Shown here: positions 50,621 to 61,095 of the stretch, in pieces
Layout of the letters: the number at the start of each line of letters is the position of its first letter
Position numbering within the stretch: position 1 is the first letter of the stretch
Assembly: GCA_033032865.1 (NCBI GenBank)
Contig: JAWHQI010000239.1
Coordinates: 3,134,001-3,198,000 of the forward strand
DNA: 64,000 nt
Direction: 5' to 3'
From: Dactylorhiza incarnata
Taxonomy: Eukaryota > Streptophyta > Magnoliopsida > Asparagales > Orchidaceae
Program-made: the position numbers and the translations under genes
Notes under the pieces: generated by a model
Databases searched by the model: none
Told to the model about the DNA's origin: nothing
The model's input: the letters and a program-made list of their open reading frames with translations, nothing else

Positions 50621-52438
50621 GTTATTTGAAAAATGCTAAAGTTTTATGCAATTTGAGCAATCAAGACATCTCCATAAATTACAAAATTTCTGCATAAGAC
50701 TACTCTAAGGACTCTTAATCAAGATCAAAAAATGAAAATTTAAAATTCTAAAAAAGTCACTTACTGTTTTTAGCGCTAGCACTAGCGCCGGCGCTAGCGT
50801 AAGTGTTCAAATATTCTGTTTTTTAAAATTTCTAAATATCTTTAAAAATATGTTAGTTTATATGTACTACTTAGTTTCTGTATTTTTGACTTTTGTTATT
50901 TTTATTTTATCTATATTATGAAAAATCAACTACAAAACTTCAAAATTCAAAAATACAAAAATATGTTTTTGTGGTTTTCTATTTTTCTTTCATTAAAAAA
51001 TTTCAAAACAACAACAAAATTATATGATCTTTATTGCTAATATCAAGCATGAATATGTTCAATTATTTAGAATTATCTACAATGTTAAAACTTGTTTCTT
51101 CATATTACTATGAACATTGTTTTGTTTATCATTCTTTGATATATCTAATTATGTGCATCAATTGTATTGAAAAATATGTGTAGATCCAAGCTTAGCATGC
51201 CTCTAAGTATGAGTAAATGTTTTGTGATTGATAATGATACATTTCACTCACTTATTTTGGTAATCAACATGTGTGTTTAAATCTAAAAGATGCTTGCTTG
51301 TGTATTGTAATTGTACAATGAATTAAAACTTACATAAGTTTATTATCTACACTACATTTGAATTGCACTTAAAAATTAAGAAAAGTGGTTGGATTTAAAA
51401 ATTTTGTTGGGTTTGCAAAACAAGTGTATTCGGAGAATGTTGTCTCACAAATGTGAACAAATAATAGACAAATATAACTCCACCAAGCACTACTTGAACC
51501 TCCTGATAAGTCTTCATAAGCATTGTGAGGTTGAGCACCTTGGAAAGAATAGTAAAGTGTCTTGTGCAAACCTTGGTTATTACACCACTTTGGTAAAAAT
51601 TATGGGCATTAAAAGTGTGTGAAAGTAATATACTTGTGTTTTATTGTGCACTTTACTCTACATATGTCTTGTATTTTGTGATTTAAATCAAATGTTAGCA
51701 TTGCTCAAAATACACTTATGTGCACATCATTATCTTTCATAACACTTCTTCTCATGAGTATTGGATTCTAATGTTTTATCTATACTACTCCTTATATAAG
51801 AAATGCATTAGATAACCTAGCATGATCTCTATAATATTTTTGGTATCTCTTGAACTTAAAATTAAGTAACATTGTAGTATATTTTCTTTTTGATATGTTC
51901 ATCTCATGCATGGTAAATTTATGAAAAACTATGAGATTTCAAAGAGGTTAAAACATCTTTACATTTTGAAATTAAACTCATATTTATACTTATGTTTTTC
52001 ATGTTTTCAAAAGGATGTTTCTTATAATCTTCCGCTTGCTTACAACTCTTATCTTTTTATTTGAATTCTCTTATATACTATGCTTAAACTCTTTATCATT
52101 TCATATATTATAAAAGCTCGATCATGTTTTATAATTCCTAAGAAATGCTTCCTTACTACCCTCACCCCACCTTCTTTTGATAATACCAAAAGGGGGAGAT
52201 TAATTGAAAAAATCTAGAGGAGAAATCTAGAAGATTAAGGGGAGACTAATTTTTGTAATTTAGGGGGAGTAAAACATAAATTGCATTTATGTAGGGGGAG
52301 CATTAAGATAGGGGGAGTATGCACTATTATCATGCTTATCATATACTGTAGTTGCACTTTAATCTAGCTTATCATATTCTATAAACACCTTTGTTGATTT
52401 CTTGCTAAGAGGATTTGTTATTATCAAAAGGGGGAGAT
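50621..52438 (+). other. F 3' region: AT-rich, non-coding, with repeated polypurine runs
   Basis: No credible ORF in 1.8 kb. A CTAGCGCC palindromic motif is at 50773-50801. Five GGGGGAG or GGGGAG runs occur at about 52193-52320, in addition to the functional tract CAAAAGGGGGAGAT at 52425-52438. The first run, AAAAGGGGGAGATTAATTGAA, resembles the true tract plus LTR start. Confidence 0.75.
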
Positions 52439-53504
52439 TGTTGAACATGTGTGTCACATCCCTTTATTTGAGAAAAACAAATCCCATATTGTATTTGATC
52501 TTGCTTGTCGTGTGTTTATAGTCTGCAGGAACTATAGGTGCAATACTCCACATGAAGAAAGCAGCTTGGAACCAACAAACTGAACTAAAGCACTACCACC
52601 AGCGCTAGGGGTTAACGCAGGCGCTATCGCTACTGCCAGCGCTAGCTCATGTTCATGCGCACAACGCCACACCGCTGACGGTTTCGCAACCGCTCCACAC
52701 GAACGCTACCGCAGGCGCTAGGAGCTACCACAGGCGTTATCTCCAAGTTCTATAAATTGATGCTTTCTCTCTCATTTGGTTAGAGCTTCCAGAGAGATTA
52801 CTTGTGCCAAAATTCCAGAGCTGCTACTCTGTCGAAAGTTCATCTCCCACTCAAAGTCAAAGAAGATTTCTGGAGAAGGAAGCCCCCATGCTGCATCTGA
52901 AGAACGATCGATTCAACCTCGCTTATGCTACAGCGATCCTTCGTCCTCATCTTCAGAAATCTCATAGAGGGAGTTCTTGTTATTTACTTCATTTCTTTAT
53001 TGTAAATTTTTGTAGTAAAATCGCCTTGTGTTGGCGACTAGGTCCTTGCGCGGCTTAGGGGGTAATTCGCCGCGTGAGTTGGGGACTAGGTATAGGAGAT
53101 TAGATCTAGAGGTGCTCGAGGCCATATCCGGGGAAGGATTGGCTAGAGCATCTTGAGTCCATATCCGGGGAAGGATAGGCTAAAGCCAGCCGGTTTGTGG
53201 GGATACAAGTCGGTATAGAAAAGGAAAAGTAATTAATATTTGTACGCCTCCTATTTCTAGCGATATTGAAATCAAATTTATGCAAACACTTATTCATATA
53301 ATACAATCATGTCTCTATTTGTGTTTACTTTATTTCTCTCATTTAGAGTAAATTTTATTATTAGAAATTACTTTTTGCTAATTTGTTATTTTGCTCTCTT
53401 GTTAACTTTAAAACAATATAGTAAATTGCATAAAATTAGGAAAAGAATTTTTATTCCCTTATTCGCCCCCCCCCCCCCCTCTAAGGGCGTCTATCGATCC
53501 AACA
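52439..53504 (+). repeat. 3' LTR of F (1066 bp)
   Basis: It starts TGTTGAACATG and ends GATCCAACA. TATA at 52751-52756. A tandem repeat of a 40-bp unit (CCATATCCGGGGAAGGAT core) lies at about 53117-53187 and is shared with G. A run of 14 C is at 53466-53479. Confidence 0.9.
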
Positions 53505-53509
53505 GAGAT
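53505..53509. repeat. Target site duplication GAGAT, right of element F
   Basis: Same as 45204-45208. Confidence 0.92.
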
Positions 53510-54080
53510 AGGGCTCGATCACCCGGTTCATCAGACTCATAAATGCCGATGGTGCATTCGTGAGCCCGAAAGACATCACAGTGAACTCATACAGCCCATA
53601 TCTACTACTGAATGTTGTCTTCAGGATGTCCTCCTCCTGAATCCATAGTTGATAGTACCCTGACCTTAAATACAGCTTCGAGAACCAGTGAGCTCACTCC
53701 AATTGGTCAAACTGCTCGTCAATCCTCGGTAATGGGTATGTGTTCCGCACCGTCAGCTTGTTCAGGGCTCTATAATCAATGTAGATTCTGAGCGACCCAT
53801 CCTTCTTCTTCATGAATAGCACCAGAGCTCCCCAAGGTGAGGAACTCGGTCTAACAAACCCTGCTTCCACCAACTCATGCAGCTGGCTCCAAAACACCAC
53901 TAGCTCCTTCGGGGCCATCCGATAAGGAGCTGTAGATACCGGCTTAGCCCCCGGTGCCAGCTAGATTTGAAATCCTTTTTGCGGTGCGGTGGCAGCCTGG
54001 GTTAGCTTCTTTGGAAATACGTCGGCAAAATCTCGCACTACCGGGATACTGGTCACATAATCCTTCGCCTTGATTGCCTC
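53510..54080 (-). pseudogene. pol: A reverse transcriptase, N-terminal part
   Basis: [20 protein letters not shown], then [20 protein letters not shown] and [24 protein letters not shown] at 53694 breaks it before [12 protein letters not shown]. It continues across element F to 45208. Upstream of 53918 the frame is broken at the protease linker (TAG near 53963). Confidence 0.83.
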
Positions 54081-54107
54081 GAACAGCACCTGATACACTT
54101 TCTTTCC

Positions 54108-54520
54108 CTATAGGTTGGCCTTGGTGGCCTGAATAGACGATAATAAGAGACGGGAGGGGGCTCTAATACTTTCGACTACTACTTTCGTGTCCTCATGCCT
54201 TAGAACAATTCTCCTTGTTGGGCAGTCAATCCTTGCATGGTTCCCGTGCAGCCAGTTCATGCCTAAGATCAGGTTGAAGTGTTTCATCTTCAAGAGCATC
54301 ATCGGTGCTTCGAACAGTTTTCCTCCAATCTCCACGTTCATATTGCATTTGGCACTGGTTACTAACTCTGATCTATCCGGGAGTCGCACCTTCCTGTGGA
54401 TTCCTGTGAAGTGCTAAATTTGATCTAGATCGTCCACAAATTCTTCTAAGACGAATGAGTGTGAGGCACCCATATCAAATAAGGTATATGCGGGCTTGCC
54501 GCAGACGAGTACTATACCTG
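54108..54520 (-). pseudogene. A aspartic protease
   Basis: The active site reads LFDMGASHSF with D at 54474-54476: the usual T is M. The second motif LILGMNWLHGNHARIDC lies at about 54290-54240. A stop near 54415 separates them. A' keeps DTGA at this site. Confidence 0.78.
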
Positions 54521-54585
54521 GGTGATTTTTGTTTGTTTAGTTTAATGCTAAAGTAAAGCTAAGGTTTGCAAGGTACTAGTAATTA

Positions 54586-55704
54586 TTAGAAAAAAAACAT
54601 TAAAGTACATTTGATGAACCTTGCCAAGTTCCAGGGCTGAGCCAGGTCCAAGGCATACATCTGATCCATGTTCTGTCTCCGGTCTCCTCCCTGGAATCCA
54701 CGACCTCGTCCACATCCTCGACCCTCAAAATGTTGGGCCTGTGGGGCAGCCTGTAGTGCTGGTGATGCATTCCTCTTAGGGAAGTTCCTCCGGATATGGC
54801 CCGGCTGATGACACTGGTAGCACTCCTGTGGGGGAGGTGGCCCACCTCCTCTTATCCACGGCACCTCCCGCATCTGTAGAGGCTGAGGAGCCAACATTAT
54901 CGGCTCCCTCTACTCCTGCCTCTCCTCCTGGCGGGGTCGGTCCTCCACTCTTCTTTCTCCAATGTAATGACTCTTCTGCTGGTCTCTCCTGCCACTCCTT
55001 CCCAGGTCCTCTATCGGCCTCTTCCTACCTCGAATTATGTGCTGGCCAACCTCTAGCTTCTTGGCCATCTCCAAGACCTTGGCCAGGCTGCTGTCAGAAA
55101 CAAAGAGGAAGGCATGCCTCGGGTCATCATGGAGGCCCTTATAGAACCTATTTGCATAGCCCGCATCGTCCAACTGATACGAATCTGCAAACCTGGCTAG
55201 GTGTATGAACTCTCAGTGATACTCTACCACTATCCTGCTACCCTTCCTCAACTGCAGGAACCTTTCTTCTATCTCATCTCTCGCAGACTGCGATACGTAT
55301 TGCTCCAGCAGCACCATCTTGAACTCATCCCATGAGATGTCAACCGCCTCCAATCCAGTATAGGTGGTGTCCAGTAGTGACTTCCACAACCTCTTCGCAT
55401 GGGATTCCATGCACAAATCCACCAAGGGTACTACCATATCCGTCGGGCACTGAATTCCTGCTAGCATCTCGTACATGATATCTACCCACTCCTTAGTCCA
55501 AACAACTATCTCCGTACCGAGGTATGATGGAGGGGAAAGGCCTCGGAAGGTGCTCAGCCAGTTGTCCCCGGGATTTGGCTGAGGAGTCGGTGCCTGCTGG
55601 GCCTTGAATGCCTCCAGTATAGCATCCAATATCTGCCCCATCTCCGATTGCTGGAACGTGGTAGGAGCTGGTGGTGGTGGGATGACGTTTGGAGTCGGAG
55701 GCAC
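54586..55704 (-). pseudogene. gag: A gag
   Basis: It starts MPPTPNVIPPPPAPTTFQQS at 55704. The gag core is FRGLSPPSYLGTEIVVWTKE...AVDISWDEFKMVLLEQY, then YANRFYKGLHDDPRHAF. Stops at about 55213 and 54910 break one continuous frame. The nucleocapsid knuckle, CYQCHQPGHIRRNF near 54830-54790, has phenylalanine in place of the last cysteine, so it should not bind zinc properly. An Arg/Gly-rich tail follows (GRGCGRGRGFQGG). Confidence 0.83.
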
Positions 55705-55910
55705 TTCATGCTGCGGGGTAGGGTACGTCGTAGGCTACAAGAGAAAATTTGACACTCGTGAGGGAGGGTCTGTCAAAATTATTCAATTAAAAGTGGACTT
55801 TTCATGTGATTCCCCACATGGGCACACCATTACTTCCGCTGCTAGTATATACTCAAACTAAGCTCGTGCGGGGTGGCCTAGGGTTTGTTGACTTCTTTTC
55901 TTCAGATCAA
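55705..55910 (-). other. A untranslated leader
   Basis: Between primer site and gag; no ORF. Matches 3105-3323. Confidence 0.6.
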
Positions 55911-55930
55911 GGTTTGCTCTAATACCAATT
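55911..55930 (-). other. Primer binding site of A
   Basis: Minus sense TTGGTATTAGAGC, one mismatch to the initiator-Met complement. Confidence 0.78.
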
Positions 55931-58133
55931 TGAAAGACCCCTTTCTTTTTCTTTGTTACCGGGTCTTATGCCTAAAATTGCTGATTTGCGGTGACACCAA
56001 CACTCGGGAAGGTCTCCACTACAAAATGTCGATCCTGCCGGCAATATCGATCACAGAAAATGAATATTACAAGTGAAAAGAGTTCGAGTCCACATCACAT
56101 GAAATATAAAACTCAGAATATCAGAGGTCCACATATAGTAACAGTATAAATAGGTAGCAATAATAAGGGCTCCTGCCCAAGACATCATATCCTCACTACA
56201 AACACTCTCGCGGAAGCAACAACTAAAAATCACTCACAGATTCTGAAATGGGTGCTCCTGTGCTAGACTGTCCTGCCTCCATCTATGCCGGCCTCTAGTG
56301 CTGCTGTGTCTCCTGGGTCCCCTAAAATGATAAGGTCCACCGGCCGTTGGCCAAAATACTAGGCCAATCACCCACCCCTCCCCCGATAACTCTTAGGCAC
56401 AGAGCGGGAGGAATGAAGCGGAGGACAACAAGGGGTATAAATAAGCAGATGACGTTGAATCTAATCTACATGAAATGTCTACCACTATACAGCATATATT
56501 ATAGTGAGTTAAGCAGTAATAAGTAAAGCAGTAATAAGTAAAACACTAATAAATAAAACGGCAATAAATAAAAGTAAATAAGGAAGAGTAACCTTGATTT
56601 ATAGGAATGCCCATACAGACCTATAGACCAAGGGGTCGTTTAGCAGGGCCTATAGTATAAAATGTCCCATACCGATTTATACGATAGGGGTAGGGGTTGA
56701 AATGCAATACATATGCCATGACATGCAGAGTTATGCAGTTTAATGCTATGTTCACACAAGTGTAACTCACACACTTCAACTCTATGCGCACAGACCCTTA
56801 GTTCCCCCTTTTCGGAGCTACTAAAACTCCTAGGATACTCCTGTAGTGGCCTTTGTCGGCCGGTGGTGGCCGGAGTGGGGGTTTCGGGGAGGGGAAAGGA
56901 GCTCGAAAATGATCCCCTTGGGATGCTTGATTCGAGCCCGATTTAACTCAAATCAAGCCCCAAATTGAGGGAGATCTAGCGCTAAGCGAGGAGAAGAGGA
57001 TCAGACCTATATGGTGGCTGGAAGCTGCATATTCCGGCGAGTTTCCATGGCCGGATTTGAAGTTTTTGGTGCCATGCCTTCCCTGGTCTCCAGAGCCTGA
57101 TTCCTCCTGGAAAATTGGGGGTTTTCTTCTCTCTAATCACTGATGGTGGTAGGGGTTCCAATTTGTAGTTTGGGGGGCTTTATTCCCAAAAGCCATTAAT
57201 GGCGATTAAAGGGAAATTTCAGTTTTGCTTGGGGGAGGTGAATGGGGCCTTAATTTGGCCGGGAGAAGGCTGGAAACTCCTCCTCTCCCCAAGAGGAGAT
57301 GAATGGGGCCATTATTGGGGGAGATTGGAGGTTTCTTCTTCCTCCCCTTTAATCCCCCCTCTTTCCCTCTCTTTCCATTTGGGGCTTTATCTCTCCTAGA
57401 CGAATTCTCTGAAATTGAATGGTCAATTCATTAACTCCCAGCACCATTAGCTAGCGGACCACTTCAATTGGGTGAATCCCAAGTGGATTGGGCTTGATTA
57501 GGTCAAAATAGGTCATTTTGACCTAAACCATAGGTGGAGTGGAATTTGGTTACCTTGACCATTTGGGTTGACCCCAATGGTGGCTAGTGACTCATTGGCC
57601 TTCCCTAAGGGTTAGGAAGGTCTAGGTCAGGTCAATTTGGCGAAGTGAGGGCCAATTGACCCATAATAGGCAATTTTGACCAAAATAGGTCTAGAGTTGA
57701 CTTAGGTCAAATTGGCCATATTGGTGGCCCCGTGATGGGGCTTTTTGGACCATTTGGTCCCTAATATCTTATTAGGGTATGGGCAAGGTCAATTTGGCAT
57801 GGTGGAGCTCAATTGACCCTAGTTAGGCTACTTTGACCATTTTAGAGTTATGGTTGACTTTCGTCAACTTGGCCTCTTTGGTTGACCCCAATGGGTCCTT
57901 GGTGCTCTAAGGGACCCCTAATGGGTTAGGAATGTTATTGTGGGGTCAAAGGACCAAGTTGAGGCCCTAAAGTCCAACACTGGGCTTGGTAGCTAGAATT
58001 GCTATTTGCATGCCACTGTGGTTTTTCTCCTTCTTGCCTAAGCTCACATGGTCTTTGTGCTTCCTATAGTTCTGTCATGACCTATTCATGACAAAACCAT
58101 TTTATGGGTCTAGTTTGTTTGAGGGATGTTACA
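55931..58133 (-). repeat. 5' LTR of A (2203 bp)
   Basis: TGAAAGACCCC to GGATGTTACA. It pairs with 3339-4357 plus 13128-14420 and lacks about 115 bp present there. TTGAC array at 57502-57949. ORFs within it are not credible. Confidence 0.9.
57502..57949. promoter_or_regulatory. W-box-like TTGAC/GTCAA array in A U3 (right LTR)
   Basis: Sixteen TTGAC or GTCAA cores in about 450 bp, mostly at positions equivalent to those at 13761-14236. They have survived while the LTRs diverged. Confidence 0.6.
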
Positions 58134-58140
58134 AAACAAA

Positions 58141-58927
58141 TGTAGGTTAGTGAGTAATCCTTGAAAATAAACCTAGGACATGTTCATAAATGGGTTAGTG
58201 ACATGTTTGGAGTATGTTAGGCATCTGAATTAAGTATGTACAACCCTGTGTTTGCCGAAGGGAAAATGAGATTTGGATATGAGCGAAGTGAATGGGGGTT
58301 CGCTGCCTTGTGATAAGTCGGTCGCAAGGGCGAAGCTAGCCAGGCTTGCCGCCTGGCGACAATTGGGGTGCAGGGGCAAGGCGGGTCGGACTCGCCGCCT
58401 TGAGACAAGCGAGTTGCGAGGGCGAGGTGAATGGGAGCTCGCCCAGATAGGTTGCAAGGGGGAGGCGAGCGCCACCTAGGTGGCTCCCGGGTTTTGGGTG
58501 CAATATGTTATTCATGCTTCTCTGCCAATAGCCATCCCAAACAATGGAGTTTGGCTATTGACAGACCATTTTGGGGTGCACTTAGGAAAACCCAAAAAGC
58601 AAATTTCTGTTATTAGCAGACCAGTAGAGAAAACTATATATAGACCCTAAAGGGCACCTTTGGAGGGCATCCAATTATGGGGCTTCTTCCTCCTGTGGAC
58701 AATTCTAAATAGTCTCAAAGGTTCTCTAAGGTGCCCATCAATGGCTTTGGCTTGGGAGGGGAAGCGCTCTAAGATCTTCCGGGTGTGTGGTGAGACCTCG
58801 GTGCTACAGCCAAGGGTCAGTACTTAGTTCTGAATTTTTGTCCAAGTTCTTCCACGGGTCAAGTAAGTGTGAGCTGCCTCCTCTTTGGGGTGTGAACTCC
58901 TCGTTGGGCCGATTCTCGATTCCAACA
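58141..58927 (+). repeat. Probable 5' LTR of H
   Basis: It runs from TGTAGGTTAG, seven bases beyond the A LTR, to GATTCCAACA. A TATA box (TATATATAG) is at 58635-58642. No second copy is in the window and no clear primer site follows, so borders are tentative. GCGAGGGCGAGG-type repeats at 58300-58470 are locally repetitive. Confidence 0.5.
58635..58642 (+). promoter_or_regulatory. TATA box of H
   Basis: ACTATATATAGACCC, a strong plant TATA match about 345 bp upstream of the gag ATG. Confidence 0.6.
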
Positions 58928-58984
58928 TTTTTGGAGCGGTGAGCATGGAGTGCGGCTTGTATCAGAAAGTCCAAAGTAAATAAC

Positions 58985-59993
58985 ATGGCTGGAGAGGATG
59001 AGCGAGGTACCGGCTATGGCGGCTCTCCACCACCGGACTCGCCAACAATGGTTGGGATGCTGTCAGATTTCAAGAGGGAAGTAATAGAGATAATCAACCA
59101 ATCCTTCACCGTGGCACGAGGTGAATTCTCGACACCTGCTTCCCAGGTCGCCCAGCCACTGGGGACAGGAGAGAACGCCCCAGGACATAGACTCAGTAAG
59201 GAGAAGGCTCGCGAGGTGCCATGGGGAGACCTCTCCGGGCGAGAGCTCTTTCCCAGTACGATGAGTGTGGGCCCGATCAATGAGTTCGTGGGGTTAGTGG
59301 AGCAGGCGAGAGCAGCAATCGCAGGAATCCCTTTCTGTGAGCTAGCGATTTCCACACCACTCCCAAAAGGGTTTGGGGAGCCAGAAATGATCTACTACAC
59401 CAGCAAAGATGACCCAGTCCAACACCTGCAGTGTCTTGAGGACATGGTCTCCATCAAGCCTATGTTGGATGTATTCAAATGTTGTCTCTTCACAATCACC
59501 TTGAAAGAGAAGGCAAGGGACTGGTTTCACCGGCTCCCTGTGGGGTAGATCTATGGGTTTGAGGATTTGCGCCGAAGTTTCCATCTACGCTTCTCGACAT
59601 CAAAGAAGAGGAAGAAGAGTGCCAAGGCGCTCTTCAAAATCAAGGAAGAGCTAGGGGAGTCGCTGGCCCACTATATGGATAGATTTAAGGAGGAATTCCT
59701 GCTCATCCAGGAGGTACTCGGGTTCACCCTCCATCTTGCCTTCATGGTAGGGCTGTGAGAGGTATTTTTCAAGATGAACCTGAAGAAGAAGGCCCCATTG
59801 TCCTTTAAAGAGCTGATGGAAAGGGCGGCTGAGGAGATCGAAGGAGAGGCGGCCAATCCGAAGTTCACGAGAAGGTTGGCAAAGCTGAGTGAGACGGAAG
59901 TGACACAGCAGGAAGTTAGGAGGAGAGATGAGCCAAGGGCTCCAGAGCAGGGGGGAGGCAGCAGGGAGGGGCATGCAGTGCCCAGGAAGAGGG
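58985..59993 (+). pseudogene. gag: H gag, interrupted by G
   Basis: The ATG at 58985 opens MAGEDERGTGYGG. The core FGEPEMIYYTSKDDPVQHLQ to CCLFTITLKEKARDWFHRLP is the gag domain of Tat/Ogre-like plant elements. TAG at 59546-59548 and TGA at 59756-59758 interrupt the frame without shifting it. In between lie LRRSFHLRFSTSKKRKKSAK and LGESLAHYMDRFKEEFLLIQ. After 59993 the frame runs into the LTR of G, so the gag C-terminus is not present here. Confidence 0.8.
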
Positions 59994-61047
59994 TGTTGGA
60001 ACATGGTCTTCTGCATCTCCTAGGTTTGAGAATAACAAATCCCATGTATTTGATCTTGTGTGTTCAAGTGTGCAGGTTATCCAGGTCCACATGACTCAAG
60101 GAGGACACATGAAGACTGCCCCCGAATTTGAGGCAAAAATTCCATAATGGCCACTAGCGCCGGCGGTAGTGATAGCGCCCGGCGCTAGCGTTGATTTGCG
60201 TGATTCCGGCAGCTTATTTAGAAGGAGCTAACGCCCGGCAGTATCGAGTAGCGCCGGCGGTATCGTGACGCACATGAGGTATAGAAGCCAGGTTGTCGCG
60301 GATGGGAGATCCTGCCGCGCAAAATGTTTCCTAATCCGGGCTAGCGCCGGCGGTAACGCTAGCGTCGGCGGTAGCGGGAAGGCTATAAATTGAATGCTTT
60401 GCCTCCGAATTCTTCATCCTCCTCCAATCCCAAACTCCAGAGCTTCGTGTCACAGCAGAGAGAGGAAGATTCAGAGCGATACTCCCACAATTCCATAAAG
60501 CCTTAAGGAGATCCATGGAGAAGCTTTCAACACGCGTCATCATCATGACGAAAGGCCGCATCGACTACGATCATACTCTGCGGGCCTTCGTCCACTTCTC
60601 CAAGAGATCCACATAGAGGGAGTTTTTATATTATTGTATTTTCATTTCATATCTTTTCTGTAAACGGTAGTGAAATCGCCTCGTGTTGGCGACTAGATCT
60701 AGGCTAGGTCTAGGGGGTGCTCGAGGCCTTTCTGGGGATAGATTGGCTAGAGCGGCTTGAGGCCGTATCTGGGGAGAGATTGGCTAAAGCTAACCGGTTC
60801 GTGGGGATACGAGTCGGTATAGAAAACAAAAAGGATTTTTATTAGTCGCCTCCGATTTCTAGCGTCACAGGAATCAAGTTTTGTAAAACATTATTTGATA
60901 TTAATAAAGCATGTCTATTCATTATTGTTTTACTTGATTTCTCATTGTATTAATCTTGCAATATTTCAAAGTTTTTCTAAATATAATCTACAGTTTTTAA
61001 AAACCCTTATTCACCCCCCCCCTCTAAGGGCGCCGACCGATCCAACA
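59994..61047 (+). repeat. 5' LTR of G (1054 bp)
   Basis: TGTTGGAACATGG to GATCCAACA. CTAGCGCC-type clusters at 60152-60191, 60228-60265 and 60338-60381, then TATAAA at 60384-60389. A two-copy repeat near 60720-60790 matches the F U5 repeat. Confidence 0.85.
60152..60389 (+). promoter_or_regulatory. CTAGCGCCGGCG motif clusters and TATA box in G
   Basis: Three clusters with TAGCGCCGGCGGTA and palindromic variants end two bases before CTATAAATTG at 60383. The motif is nearly identical to that in the unrelated element B. Confidence 0.65.
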
Positions 61048-61062
61048 AGTGGTATCAAAGCC
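61048..61062 (+). other. Primer binding site of G
   Basis: AGTGGTATCAAAGCC; one mismatch to the initiator-Met type. Confidence 0.8.
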
Positions 61063-61095
61063 AGGTTATTCCAATCGGCTTAACAACCGGGAATA

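Larger units (their letters stand above)
45209..53504 (+). mobile_element. Element F: Ty1/copia LTR retrotransposon
   Basis: 5' LTR 45209-45841, Met-type primer site, gag, protease, integrase, RT, RNase H, long 3' region, polypurine tract, 3' LTR 52439-53504, duplication GAGAT. The gag-protease-integrase-RT order is Ty1/copia. The clade is not certain; gag and the amber boundary resemble C and D. Defects: several gag stops, an RT frameshift, loss of the segment between RT and RNase H, and a deletion in the 5' LTR. Confidence 0.92.
3339..58133 (-). mobile_element. Element A: Ty3/gypsy LTR retrotransposon, split by nested insertions
   Basis: Read on the minus strand the order is 5' LTR (58133-55931), primer site, gag, protease, RT, RNase H, integrase and 3' LTR (14420-3339). 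The gag-protease-RT-RNase H-integrase order defines Ty3/gypsy. Coding continuity resumes exactly across three insertions: F in RT, C in integrase and B in the 3' LTR, each with a 5-bp duplication. All reading frames carry stops, so the copy is dead. The clade is uncertain; the protein style resembles plant chromoviruses but no chromodomain is readable at the decayed integrase end. Confidence 0.88.
58141..59993 (+). mobile_element. Element H: Ty3/gypsy, Tat/Ogre-like, left part only
   Basis: A probable LTR is followed by a gag of the Tat/Ogre style. G interrupts it at 59993 and the rest lies outside the window. Clade assignment rests on gag appearance only. Confidence 0.6.

Noticed and set aside
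58300..58470. GC-rich repeats as a CpG-island promoter of a host gene
   Set aside because: They lie in the probable H LTR, with a TATA box and gag downstream in the right order.
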